Below, in pieces: positions 8,206 through 15,176 of a stretch of 35,342 nucleotides of DNA. The DNA lies in the NCBI GenBank assembly GCA_022749895.1, contig JAKIWS010000016.1:1-35342 (forward strand), read 5' to 3'. The notes beneath the pieces are model-generated. The model searched no databases, had not been told where the DNA came from, and saw only the letters and a list, made by a program, of their open reading frames with translations. Position 1 is the stretch's first letter. Each line of letters starts with the position of its first letter. The translations under genes were made by a program, and so were the position numbers. The stretch comes from Thermoplasmata archaeon. Lineage in GTDB: Archaea > Thermoplasmatota > Thermoplasmata > Lutacidiplasmatales > UBA184.

Positions 8206-9828
8206 ATGCGGCGCACGGATGTCGTCCGACGCAGCGTGCTCGAGCGCGAGGAGGTCTACCACGATGTTGCCGCCCTCCTCCGGGCCAAAGCTCGCAAGAA
8301 CGGCGACCATCCTGCGGTGCGATTCTCCGACGTGACGTGGAGCTACCAGCAACTCGACCAAGAGAGCGACCGCGTGGCGCGCGGGCTCCAGGACGCCGGG
8401 ATCCACCCCGGGGATCGCGTGGCCGCGTTCCTGTACAATCGACCCGAATTCCTCTCGCTCTGGTTCGGGACCGCGCGAATTGGCGCGGTCCTCGTCCCCC
8501 TCAACACCGGGCTCAAGGGCGAGCTGCTGCGGTACGAGCTCGCGGATAGCGCGCCCGCCGGTCTCGTGCTGGAGCGTTCGCTCGTCACGCCCTACCTGAC
8601 GGTCCGCTCCCAGGTCCCCGTGCGTCGGGAGTGGGTCGTCGAAAGCGGAGGGAACACCACCGAGCTACCCGCCGAGGTTGCGGCGTGGTCCGAACTGCGA
8701 CGTTCGACGGCGAGCCCGACGCCCATCGAGCTGCGACCGTCGGATCCGGCGTCGATCCTCTACACCAGCGGGACGACCGGACCGCCCAAGGGGGCAGTGG
8801 TCCCGCACGAGAAGCTGATCACCACTCCGACCGAGATCGGACGCCGAAGCCGCCTGGAGCCCGATTCGGTCCTGTTCACGTCCCTGCCGCTGTTCCACTG
8901 CAATGCCCAGGAAATGACGACCCTTACGGCCCTGCTCAACGACCTCACCGCGGCGTTCGACGAGCGGTTTCACGCCTCGACGTACTGGGAGACCGCCGCC
9001 CGCCTCGGGGCGACGCACGTCTCGCTCCTGATCTCGATGGTGAACGTGCTGTTCAAGCAGCCCCCGCGCGCGACGGACCGGTCGCATCGTGTGCGCACCG
9101 CGCTCACGGCCGGCGCCACGAAGGAGATCTGGCCGGAGTTCGAGCGCCGGTTCGGCCTCACGATCATCGAGCTGTACGGCATGACGGAGTGCGGGTGCAC
9201 GACCCTGATGAATCCCCCCGGCGCCATCCGCGTCGGCTCCGTCGGAACGCCGCTCGGATTCGTCGAGGCCCAAGTCGTCGATGACGACGACCGGCCGGTC
9301 GAGCCCGGCGAGCGGGGCGAGCTCCTCGTCCGGCCTCGGCGGCCGTTCACGATGTTCCTGCGGTACCACAACAAGCCCGACGCCACCGTCGACGCGTGGC
9401 GCAACCTCTGGTTCCACACCGGCGACTACGTGCGGCGCGATGCGGACGGCTACTACTACTTCATCGACCGGAAGAAAGACGTGATCCGCCGTCGCGGGGA
9501 GAACATCGCGCCGTACGACGTCGAGAGCGTGCTCAACGCCCATCCGGCGGTGTTCGAGGCGGTCGTCGCCGGCGTACCCTCCGATCTCGGGGAGGAGGAC
9601 GTCAAGGCGTTCGTGACCCGCCGGCCCGGGGGCAGGGCCGACGCGAAGGAGCTGTTCACGTGGTGCGCGGAGCACTTGCCGTTCTTCATGGTGCCTCGGT
9701 ATCTCGAATTCGTGGAGGAGATTCCGAAGACCGCGAACCAAAAGGCGCAGCGGTACTTGCTGAAGGGACGGCGCGGGGGCGATGAGTACGACCGGGAAAA
9801 GCTCGGGATCGTCGTCCGTCGGCCGTGA
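8206..9828 (+). CDS. Acyl-CoA synthetase (ANL superfamily, AMP-forming; CaiC-like)
   Basis: This enzyme activates a carboxylic acid with ATP to an acyl-adenylate, then an acyl-CoA. Motifs are in order: phosphate-binding YTSGTTGPPKG (about 186-196), YGMTE (from 324), the ribose-binding HTGD (Asp407) with the DRKKDVIRRRGENIAPYDVE hinge region, and a C-terminal Lys513 at the usual A10 position. A10 reads TANQKAQR: Asn-Gln replaces the common Gly before Lys. The overall pattern resembles crotonobetaine/carnitine-CoA ligase-like members, but the substrate is not certain. The ATG at 8206 gives 540 residues, a normal length; an in-frame ATG at 8143 adds a non-conserved Arg-rich leader. The 3' end overlaps the PIN-domain gene by 47 bases. 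Confidence 0.9.
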   Translation: MRRTDVVRRSVLEREEVYHDVAALLRAKARKNGDHPAVRFSDVTWSYQQLDQESDRVARGLQDAGIHPGDRVAAFLYNRPEFLSLWFGTARIGAVLVPLNTGLKGELLRYELADSAPAGLVLERSLVTPYLTVRSQVPVRREWVVESGGNTTELPAEVAAWSELRRSTASPTPIELRPSDPASILYTSGTTGPPKGAVVPHEKLITTPTEIGRRSRLEPDSVLFTSLPLFHCNAQEMTTLTALLNDLTAAFDERFHASTYWETAARLGATHVSLLISMVNVLFKQPPRATDRSHRVRTALTAGATKEIWPEFERRFGLTIIELYGMTECGCTTLMNPPGAIRVGSVGTPLGFVEAQVVDDDDRPVEPGERGELLVRPRRPFTMFLRYHNKPDATVDAWRNLWFHTGDYVRRDADGYYYFIDRKKDVIRRRGENIAPYDVESVLNAHPAVFEAVVAGVPSDLGEEDVKAFVTRRPGGRADAKELFTWCAEHLPFFMVPRYLEFVEEIPKTANQKAQRYLLKGRRGGDEYDREKLGIVVRRP

Positions 9829-10249
9829 GGCTCCGGGGCCGAGGACGCGGGTCCTCCTCGACGCTAACGCCCTGTTCCTCCCGTTCGTCGCCGGAACGGA
9901 CCTCGAAGGCGAGATCCGCCGGTTGATCGAGCAGGCGGAGATCCGGGTCCCGAGCTCTGTCCTACGGGAGCTCCGACGCCTGGTTGCGCGGGGCGAGGCG
10001 CATGCGCGGGAGGCCCTCGAATTGGCCGGTCGGTTCGCCGTCACCCCGAATCAAGGGGTCGGCGACGCCGCCCTCGTGGCGCTCGCCCGCGCAGGGGATG
10101 CCGTCGTGACCGCCGACCGGGAGCTCCAGGGACGGCTTCGGGCGCGCGGCGTCGAGGTTCTCACGCCCCGCGACCGCGTGCACTTGCACCGTCAACGACG
10201 AGCGCGGTCGGGGCGACCTCCCCGTGCCTACGCGCGCGGGAACTATTAA
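9782..10249 (+). CDS. PIN-domain nuclease of the Fcf1/Utp24 type
   Basis: The 155-residue protein has the PIN fold and an N terminus typical of archaeal Fcf1-like proteins (LLDANALFLPF). The acidic residues expected to hold Mg2+ are present: Asp27, Glu63, Asp95 (GVGDAAL) and Asp112 (TADRELQ). Family members are single-strand endonucleases implicated in rRNA maturation; in eukaryotes Fcf1/Utp24 cuts in 18S precursor processing. A Ser/Gly-rich leader of about 20 residues precedes the fold, and a basic Arg-rich tail follows. ATG 9782 lies inside the acyl-CoA ligase gene and no later ATG/GTG/TTG precedes the PIN fold, so the overlap is real and implies co-transcription. Confidence 0.85.
   Translation: MSTTGKSSGSSSVGREAPGPRTRVLLDANALFLPFVAGTDLEGEIRRLIEQAEIRVPSSVLRELRRLVARGEAHAREALELAGRFAVTPNQGVGDAALVALARAGDAVVTADRELQGRLRARGVEVLTPRDRVHLHRQRRARSGRPPRAYARGNY
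10242..10249 (+). promoter_or_regulatory. TATA-like element for the dienelactone-hydrolase-like gene
   Basis: ACTATTAA overlaps the stop codon of the PIN gene and lies about 40 bases before ATG 10286. That would give a leader of some 15 bases. It is the only AT-rich island in this stretch. Confidence 0.45.
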
Positions 10250-10285
10250 GAACGAAATCCGGCTCGCTCGGCCGGCGCGAATCCG

Positions 10286-11314
10286 ATGACCGATGACGAC
10301 CTCATGCTCACCCTGCCGGACCTCGAATTCGGGAGCGGCGTGGTCGGCGTCTGCGACGTCTGCGGCACGCGGCAGGCCGTGATCGTCCTGCACAAAGAGC
10401 GGTTCAAGCTCTGCGTCCTCGATTTCCTCAACAAGAGCTGGATCGGCTCCCCCAAGGCGCCGGGCGCCCCCCTTCCTCCGTACCGGAGCGACCGGGTCTG
10501 GTTCGACACCCCGCTCACCCCCGACGGGACCGCCCCCGCCATCGTCCTCTCCCCCACGAAGATCGTCCGTCACCCGGTGGTCCTGATCACCCCGGACATC
10601 TACGGGCTCACGACCACGCTCCTCGACGGGGCGATCCGGTTCGCCCGGCAGGGGTTCGAGGTGCTGCTGCCGGATATCCTGAAGACCGCCGGCTTCGGAC
10701 CGCGGGAGCACCTCGCTCTCCGCGGTGGGCTCACGGGTCGCAAAGGGGTGCCTCTCGAGGCCCCCCGGGTCGCCCGGATGCTCGATCTGTACGGCGATGC
10801 CCTTCGCCACCTGCGGGGCCGGGAGATGGTCGATCCGGAGAAGTCGGCGATCTTCGGCGCCTCGTTCGGGGGTAGCCTCGCGATCGGACTGGCGGCCCGC
10901 GAGCAGAAGCTCTCCGCCCTTGCCCTGGCTTTCCCTCGTCCGGTCGAACCGGAACATTTCCTCCGCCTCGTCACGGCTCCGACCTGCCTCGTCCGCGGGG
11001 GGCACGACGCTTCCGGCCGGCGTGCGGAGGAGCAGCTCCGGGGGTCGTTCCAGGGCACCTCCGTTCCGTTCGAGGTGATCTACTTCGAAGCGGCCCGCCA
11101 CAACTTCCTCGGGCGGGACCTCCGGACGTACGACCTGGCCATGGCCGAAGAGGCCTGGAAGCGGATCGTCGGCTTCGTTCAGGCCCGGCTCAGCCCTCCG
11201 CCGCCGAGGCCGCCGCCGCCTCCGACCCGAACGACCGCGCCCCCGCCGCCCTCCGCCGCGCCGTCCCCGCCCTCTCCGCCGTCGGCGGCCGCCCGGGCCG
11301 GCGCACCCGGGTGA
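10286..11314 (+). CDS. Dienelactone-hydrolase-like alpha/beta hydrolase with N-terminal CxxC motif and Pro-rich tail
   Basis: The central part is an alpha/beta hydrolase of the dienelactone hydrolase type: a PDIYGL strand-turn, a nucleophile elbow GASFGGS with Ser193, an acid Asp241 in GGHDASG, and His272 in RHNFLG. Classical dienelactone hydrolases use Cys at the nucleophile, so the Ser is a notable variant shared with other esterase-like members. An added N-terminal module has Cys23-x2-Cys26 and Cys43, which could bind a metal. The last 45 residues are almost only Pro, Ala, Ser and Thr. The substrate is unknown. It is convergent with the SCP2-like gene, 7 bases away. Confidence 0.8.
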   Translation: MTDDDLMLTLPDLEFGSGVVGVCDVCGTRQAVIVLHKERFKLCVLDFLNKSWIGSPKAPGAPLPPYRSDRVWFDTPLTPDGTAPAIVLSPTKIVRHPVVLITPDIYGLTTTLLDGAIRFARQGFEVLLPDILKTAGFGPREHLALRGGLTGRKGVPLEAPRVARMLDLYGDALRHLRGREMVDPEKSAIFGASFGGSLAIGLAAREQKLSALALAFPRPVEPEHFLRLVTAPTCLVRGGHDASGRRAEEQLRGSFQGTSVPFEVIYFEAARHNFLGRDLRTYDLAMAEEAWKRIVGFVQARLSPPPPRPPPPPTRTTAPPPPSAAPSPPSPPSAAARAGAPG

Positions 11315-11321
11315 GCGCCGG

Positions 11322-11720
11322 TCAGATCTCCGCGGGCACCTGCGCGACGGTCTCGACGAGTTCCTTCGCGGCGCGCGTGAATCGCATCGCCTTCGCGAGG
11401 TTCCCCTTGATGCGGAAGGTGCCGTTGAAGAGCGCCTGGACCGGGTCGAGTTCCCGCCGGAGCAAGCGGGCCCAATCCTCCCGTCGACCCTGGTAGACGA
11501 ATTCGCACGGACGCTCGGCGGCCTCGGGAACGTACTGCGCGTCCCGACAACTCCCGGCGGCGAGGTCGAGGAAGATCCCCTCGCCCTTCGGCGCCGCGGG
11601 GTCCGGCGTCACCAGCAGGAGGATCTCGCCCTGCCACGCCGCGCCCGCCTCCCGGTACGCGGCGTTCGCGTTGAGCGCATCCTTGAACGCATCGGCCCAG
11701 GCTTGTGACAGGAACTTCAT
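11322..11720 (-). CDS. SCP2 sterol-carrier-like lipid-binding protein
   Basis: The 132-residue protein matches the SCP2 fold in length and pattern: an N-terminal helix (SQAWADAFKDAL), a beta-sheet core (GEILLLV, GIFLDLAAG), and a C-terminal segment with the family-typical DPVQALFNGTFRIKGNLAKAMRF block. Archaeal and bacterial SCP2-like proteins bind acyl chains or acyl-CoA and often sit near beta-oxidation genes. That fits here, because 3-hydroxyacyl-CoA dehydrogenase is directly upstream on the same strand, 173 bases away. A TATA-like CTAAGTAG on the minus strand (about 11755-11764) lies 38 bases before the ATG, so it may have its own promoter. Confidence 0.82.
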   Translation of the reverse strand: MKFLSQAWADAFKDALNANAAYREAGAAWQGEILLLVTPDPAAPKGEGIFLDLAAGSCRDAQYVPEAAERPCEFVYQGRREDWARLLRRELDPVQALFNGTFRIKGNLAKAMRFTRAAKELVETVAQVPAEI

Positions 11721-11893
11721 CGGTGACCCGAATCGGTGGCGAACGAGACCACCGACTACTTAGACCCGCCAAGGTTCCGCGAAGTACCGTCGCCGTCGTG
11801 TCCGGCTACTCGGCGGGAAAGTGTCTCTCGATCGCCCCGCCGCGCCGAGAAACCCCGAGCCACGGCTCGCCCTGGGTCGTCCGGCGCCGCCCC

Positions 11894-12856
11894 TCACGGA
11901 TACTCGTAGAATCCCCGGCCGGTCTTTCGGCCGAGGTGGCCGGCCGCGACCAGCCTCCGCAGCGACGGCGAGGGGCGGAACTTGGGGTCCCCGGTCTCTC
12001 GCTGGAGAACTTCGGCGACCTCAAGCGTCACGTCGAGCCCGATCAGGTCGGCGAGTTCGAACGGACCCATCGGGAGGCCCGCGCCGGTTTTCATCGCCAG
12101 GTCGATGTCGCGCGCCCCCGCGAGCCCCTCATCGAGCGCGAAGCACGCCTCGTTCAGCACCGGGATGAGGATCCGATTGACGACGAACCCGGGGGATTCC
12201 TTGACGCGAATCGGCTGCAGCGGGTATCGGTGATTCCGGAGGGACTGGAGGAAATCGACCACCTCGCCGAGGACCTCCTCGCGCGTGTCGACGCCGCCCG
12301 CGACCTCGACCAGCGGCAGCGTGAACGGGGGATTGAAAAAATGCATCACGACGGTGCGGCTGACGTGCTTCAGACCGCGCGCCAACCGCGAAACCGACAG
12401 CGACGACGTGTTGGAGGCGAGGACGGCATGCTCGGGGACCGCGTCGTCCAGCGCGGTCAAGACCGTCCGCTTGACGTCGACGTCTTCGAAGACCGCCTCC
12501 ACCGCCAGGTCGACGTCGCCAAACGCAGCGTACGAGGTCACGCCCGAGACCCGCGTGACGATCTCCGCTCCGCGCTCGGCGGAGACCTTCGGCGCGAGTG
12601 ACCGCCCGAGCGTGGCAACCTGGTCCGCCGTTAGGACGATCCCGAGCTCCCGCAACCGCCCGGCTTCCCGGTCCGCCCGACCAGTGTGGAACGCCACCAG
12701 CTCGTCGACGATCTTGCGAATCCTCGCGAGACCCCGTTCCACGGTCGGAGCGTCGACGTCCTTCAATACCACGTCGAGTCCGTTGAACGCGAACAGTTCG
12801 GCGATCGCTGCGCCCATCGTCCCGGCCCCGACGACCCCGACCCGGCGTACGCGCAC
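11894..12856 (-). CDS. 3-hydroxyacyl-CoA dehydrogenase
   Basis: This enzyme oxidises L-3-hydroxyacyl-CoA to 3-ketoacyl-CoA with NAD+ in beta-oxidation, or runs in reverse. It has the Rossmann motif GVVGAGTMGAAIAE from residue 7, the acidic residue at the end of strand two (KDVD), NTSS (149-152), the catalytic His172 in MHFFNPP with Glu184, and the ESPGFVVNR segment followed by the helical dimerisation domain ending in GRKTGRGFYEYP. At 320 residues it is longer than the typical 280-290; the extra length lies around residues 55-105, before the AVFED motif. It starts with GTG. It forms a fatty-acid cluster with the SCP2-like protein, the ligase and the thiolase. Confidence 0.93.
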   Translation of the reverse strand: MRVRRVGVVGAGTMGAAIAELFAFNGLDVVLKDVDAPTVERGLARIRKIVDELVAFHTGRADREAGRLRELGIVLTADQVATLGRSLAPKVSAERGAEIVTRVSGVTSYAAFGDVDLAVEAVFEDVDVKRTVLTALDDAVPEHAVLASNTSSLSVSRLARGLKHVSRTVVMHFFNPPFTLPLVEVAGGVDTREEVLGEVVDFLQSLRNHRYPLQPIRVKESPGFVVNRILIPVLNEACFALDEGLAGARDIDLAMKTGAGLPMGPFELADLIGLDVTLEVAEVLQRETGDPKFRPSPSLRRLVAAGHLGRKTGRGFYEYP

Positions 12857-12890
12857 GATGGCCCCCCGCGGCGCCTACCGCGGGCGGACG

Positions 12891-12896
12891 ATAAAG
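12891..12896 (-). promoter_or_regulatory. TATA-like element for 3-hydroxyacyl-CoA dehydrogenase
   Basis: On the minus strand this reads CTTTAT in GC-rich surroundings, about 37 bases before GTG 12856. That predicts a leader of about 10 bases. Confidence 0.5.
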
Positions 12897-12925
12897 CCCG
12901 GCGCCGGCGGCGACGTTCGATATCG

Positions 12926-12936
12926 AACCTTTTATG
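12926..12936 (+). promoter_or_regulatory. TATA box of tRNA-Ser
   Basis: ACCTTTTATGG is centred about 31 bases before the tRNA 5' end at 12962. That is the normal archaeal spacing for a stable RNA gene, and it supports the view that the interrupted tRNA-Ser is expressed. Confidence 0.6.
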
Positions 12937-12961
12937 GTGGTAGCGCGCTCGGCTGACCTGC

Positions 12962-13076
12962 GCGGGGATGGCCCAGCCCGGTAAGGCGCTGGATTGCTAA
13001 TCCAGTGGTGATTTCACCTCGGGGGTTCAAAGGGCCGCCGGAACCGACCGCCGGCCGGAGTCTCCCCCTCCCCGCG
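12962..13076 (+). tRNA. tRNA-Ser (anticodon GCT) interrupted by an intron in the T-loop
   Basis: The acceptor stem is GCGGGGA (12962-12968) with TCCCCGC (13069-13075) and discriminator G. The anticodon stem CTGGA/TCCAG holds loop TTGCTAA (anticodon GCT). A long variable arm GGTG-ATTT-CACC identifies a class II serine tRNA. The T stem GGGGG (13021-13025) pairs with CCCCC (13064-13068), but the T-loop TTCAAA-T is split by 31 extra bases. Removing 13032-13062 restores a canonical 7-base loop and an 84-nt tRNA, a normal class II length. CCA is not encoded. Seen in sequence: all stems. Inferred: splicing. Confidence 0.9.
13032..13062 (+). other. Predicted non-canonical intron in the T-loop of tRNA-Ser
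   Basis: The 31-nt insert folds on itself: 13033-13037 pair with 13052-13056 (GGCCG/CGGCC); then, after one C-C mismatch, 13039-13041 pair with 13048-13050 around a 6-base loop. Exon bases 13026-13028 can pair with 13058-13060. This leaves AAAG on the 5' side (with G13057 unpaired opposite) and TCT (13061-13063) on the 3' side as bulges that contain the two splice sites. It resembles a relaxed bulge-helix-bulge motif, the substrate of the archaeal splicing endonuclease. A one-base shift (13031-13061) would also give a plausible T-loop. Confidence 0.72.
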
Positions 13077-13104
13077 TCCCTTGGGCGGGGTCGGGTGCGG
13101 TGAG

Positions 13105-13446
13105 CTACGATGGCGATTCGATGGTGGTGAGATAGTACGTGTCTTGGTCCCGTTCGACCCGCACTCTCTGCCCGGGTGCGGGCAATGCGCCGCGGACGAT
13201 CCCGAGCACCCTGACACGGTCGTCGGTCTCCGCGAGGGCGATCCGGTGGGGGGTCGGCCACCCGGCCGCGGGCACCGTGAGTTCCGTCGCCGCCCGGACG
13301 GTCGCGACCGCCGGGGTTCGCCCGGGAACGAGCACACGACCGCCGCATCTCGCGCAGGGTCCGGGGCGCGGTAGGAACCGCGCGTGACAATGGGTGCACT
13401 CGCTCACGCGCAGCTCCAAGGGTTGCCCCGGGCCGGCGGCGTTCAC
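13105..13446 (-). CDS. DUF35-type zinc-ribbon/OB-fold protein, thiolase partner
   Basis: The 113-residue protein has a rubredoxin-like zinc ribbon with Cys17-x2-Cys20 and Cys31-x2-Cys34, then a small beta-rich OB fold to the end. DUF35 proteins bind CoA thioesters and bridge acetoacetyl-CoA thiolase to HMG-CoA synthase in archaea, or accompany thiolase-like enzymes in lipid breakdown. Its start codon overlaps the stop of the upstream thiolase gene by four bases (ATGA at 13446-13443), so the two are translationally coupled and very probably form one complex. No HMG-CoA synthase gene is adjacent here, which favours a role in acyl-CoA metabolism over mevalonate synthesis, though this is only inference. 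Confidence 0.88.
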   Translation of the reverse strand: MNAAGPGQPLELRVSECTHCHARFLPRPGPCARCGGRVLVPGRTPAVATVRAATELTVPAAGWPTPHRIALAETDDRVRVLGIVRGALPAPGQRVRVERDQDTYYLTTIESPS

Positions 13447-14582
13447 TGCGCCGACTCCTTCCCAAGTATCGTGACGAAGTTGTGGGCCCCGAGCCCTCCG
13501 ATCGATTGGGCCAAGCCAGTGGTCGGTCGTCGAGCGATCGCTATCGGACCGGCGTCACCGGTGAGCTGACGAGCGACCTCGACGATCTGAACCAGGCCGC
13601 TCGCACCGACCGGATGGCCGCGACCGAGGAGGCCGCCCGAAGCGTTGACCGGGCATCGGCCATCCGGAGCGGTCGAGCCGTTGGCGAACCAACCGGCCCC
13701 TTCGCCCGGACCGCAGAGCCCGACATCTTCGAGGTCGATCACGGCGAAGGGCGCGAACGCGTCGTGGAGCTCGGCGAAATCGACCGACTTGCGGGTCAAA
13801 CCGGCCATCGTATAGGCACGCTGCGCCGCGAGTCGCGTGGCACGGAACGAGGTCACGTCCTCCCGTTCGGTTACGGCCATGGTGTCAAACCCTTGACCGA
13901 GGCCGAGCACAGAGGCCGCACCCGGACCGGGTTCGAGGATCGCGGCGGCGGCTCCGTCGCTGACCGCCGAGCAGTGGAGCAGTCGAAGCGGTAGGGCGAT
14001 GGGCCGACTCGACGCCACCTCCTCGGCGGAGACCGCGGTGCGGAACTGAGCGTTCGGGTTGCGGCACGCGGCCGACCTCGCGGCGACCGATACGGCGTCG
14101 AGCGCGCGTTCGTCGAGGCCGTGCCGAGCCTGGTACACCTGCGTGACGAGGGCCGCCAGCGCCGGCATGGTGGCGCCGACACGTGCCTCCCGGTCGGCGA
14201 GAGAGTGCCCGAGCAACCGGGCGACTTCCGCCGTCGGGCGATCGGTCATCTTCTCCCCGGCCACCACGAGCGCGCGCCGGGCCTCACCCCCGTGGAGCGC
14301 CCATACACCAGCATGGAACGCCGCCGCGCCGCTCGCGCTCGCCGCGTCCACCCGGAGCGCCATCGCCGGGGCGAGCCCCAACCGGTCGGCGACGCGCGCG
14401 GCGAGGTTCTCGGTCTCCCCGAGAACGCTCGCCGCCATGTTCCCGACGATCAGCGCATCGACCGAGTGAGGGTCGACCGATTCGAGGACCCGCTCCCCGA
14501 CCTCCGCCAGGAGCTCGAGGAGCGGCTCCGGGCGTCGGCCGAATCGACCCACGGCCGTGGCCGCGACGTGAACTCCGGTCAC
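13443..14582 (-). CDS. Thiolase-family protein with Ser in place of the nucleophilic Cys
   Basis: The 379-residue protein follows the archaeal/SCPx thiolase pattern: VGNMAAS, GEKMTD, NPNAQFR, SDGAAAAIL, LHDAFAP, NASGGLLGRGHPVGASG and a final IGGLGAH. The His of HDAF and the His of GHPVGASG are kept. The nucleophile block, normally AACASG, reads AASASG, with Ser82 encoded by AGC at 14339-14337. This suggests either altered chemistry or a non-cleaving partner role. GTG 14582 was chosen because homology starts there and it overlaps the stop of the preceding gene by four bases (GTGA). The longer open frame upstream is antisense-like, without conservation. It is the middle gene of a three-gene operon ending in the DUF35 protein. 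Confidence 0.9.
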   Translation of the reverse strand: MTGVHVAATAVGRFGRRPEPLLELLAEVGERVLESVDPHSVDALIVGNMAASVLGETENLAARVADRLGLAPAMALRVDAASASGAAAFHAGVWALHGGEARRALVVAGEKMTDRPTAEVARLLGHSLADREARVGATMPALAALVTQVYQARHGLDERALDAVSVAARSAACRNPNAQFRTAVSAEEVASSRPIALPLRLLHCSAVSDGAAAAILEPGPGAASVLGLGQGFDTMAVTEREDVTSFRATRLAAQRAYTMAGLTRKSVDFAELHDAFAPFAVIDLEDVGLCGPGEGAGWFANGSTAPDGRCPVNASGGLLGRGHPVGASGLVQIVEVARQLTGDAGPIAIARRPTTGLAQSIGGLGAHNFVTILGKESAQ

Positions 14583-15154
14583 GCGGCACTCTCTCGGACC
14601 GGCTCGGCGAGCGAGGTCAGGAGGTCCAGGAACCGAACGAGCGGCATCCCGCTCGCCCAACGGAGCACGCCGTTCCCTTCCCGCGTCGCTTCCACCAAGG
14701 GCACGCGTCGGCGGACGATACGACGCCACCCGGCCCCGTCGGGACCCTCGGCGACGTAGACCCGCCACGGGTCGCCTTTTCCGCCGCCGATGCGGCGGTA
14801 CGCGTACACGACCACGAGGCCGACCCGGTTCACGGCCCGGGTATGCTCCGCGAGCTGCGCGTGCGCGCGGCCGCTCGCCGCACTGAACCGTATCGTCGTC
14901 TCGCGCGACGCCTTCACCTCGAGGGGAAACGAGAATTCGGAGCGTAGGGCGACGAGGTCGAATCCGAACGAACCGGCCGCCCGAACAACCAAGAACGGCG
15001 TCCGCGCGAGTCGTTCGACGACCTTGCGGTCGTCGGGAGGGAGCGTACGCGCGTAGCGCGCGAGCGTTCCCGGGTCGCCCTCGAGCAGGGCCCGCAGCTC
15101 CCGCTCGTAACCGGCCCCCCGGACCACGGGCCGTTCACGCCGACCCAAGCGCAT
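14579..15154 (-). CDS. Hjc-like archaeal Holliday-junction resolvase-type nuclease with an insertion
   Basis: The 191-residue protein shows the PD-(D/E)xK pattern of archaeal Hjc: Glu17/Glu19 in YERELRALL, Asp66 in GSFGFDLVAL, and Glu79-x-Lys81 in PLEVKAS, followed by the LxEHTRAVNRVGLVVVYAYR helix-strand. Compared with canonical Hjc (about 120-140 residues) there is an extra helical segment at about 28-50 between the first two motifs and a C-terminal extension of about 70 residues. Hjc cuts four-way DNA junctions in recombination. ATG 15154 starts right at the conserved part. Linkage to the thiolase by a four-base overlap is unexpected for a DNA-repair enzyme, so a different nuclease role is possible. 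Confidence 0.75.
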   Translation of the reverse strand: MRLGRRERPVVRGAGYERELRALLEGDPGTLARYARTLPPDDRKVVERLARTPFLVVRAAGSFGFDLVALRSEFSFPLEVKASRETTIRFSAASGRAHAQLAEHTRAVNRVGLVVVYAYRRIGGGKGDPWRVYVAEGPDGAGWRRIVRRRVPLVEATREGNGVLRWASGMPLVRFLDLLTSLAEPVRESAA

Positions 15155-15159
15155 ATACC
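15151..15159 (+). promoter_or_regulatory. TATA-like element in the divergent Hjc-like/AAA+ start region
   Basis: GCATATACC lies about 22 bases before the GTG at 15177 and overlaps the ATG of the divergent nuclease gene. Only 22 bases separate the two start codons, so the plus-strand promoter is embedded in the minus-strand gene start. Confidence 0.45.
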
Positions 15160-15176
15160 TTCGGGACTCGTGGAAG

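Noticed and set aside
8665-10044. 459-codon minus-strand open frame opposite the acyl-CoA ligase
   Set aside because: Antisense shadow; composition dominated by Arg, Asp, Val and Gly.
12962-13076. tRNA-Ser as a pseudogene with a random insertion
   Set aside because: All stems including the distal acceptor and T-stem halves are perfectly complementary, a TATA box is correctly placed, and the insert has splice-compatible structure; an intron explains this better.
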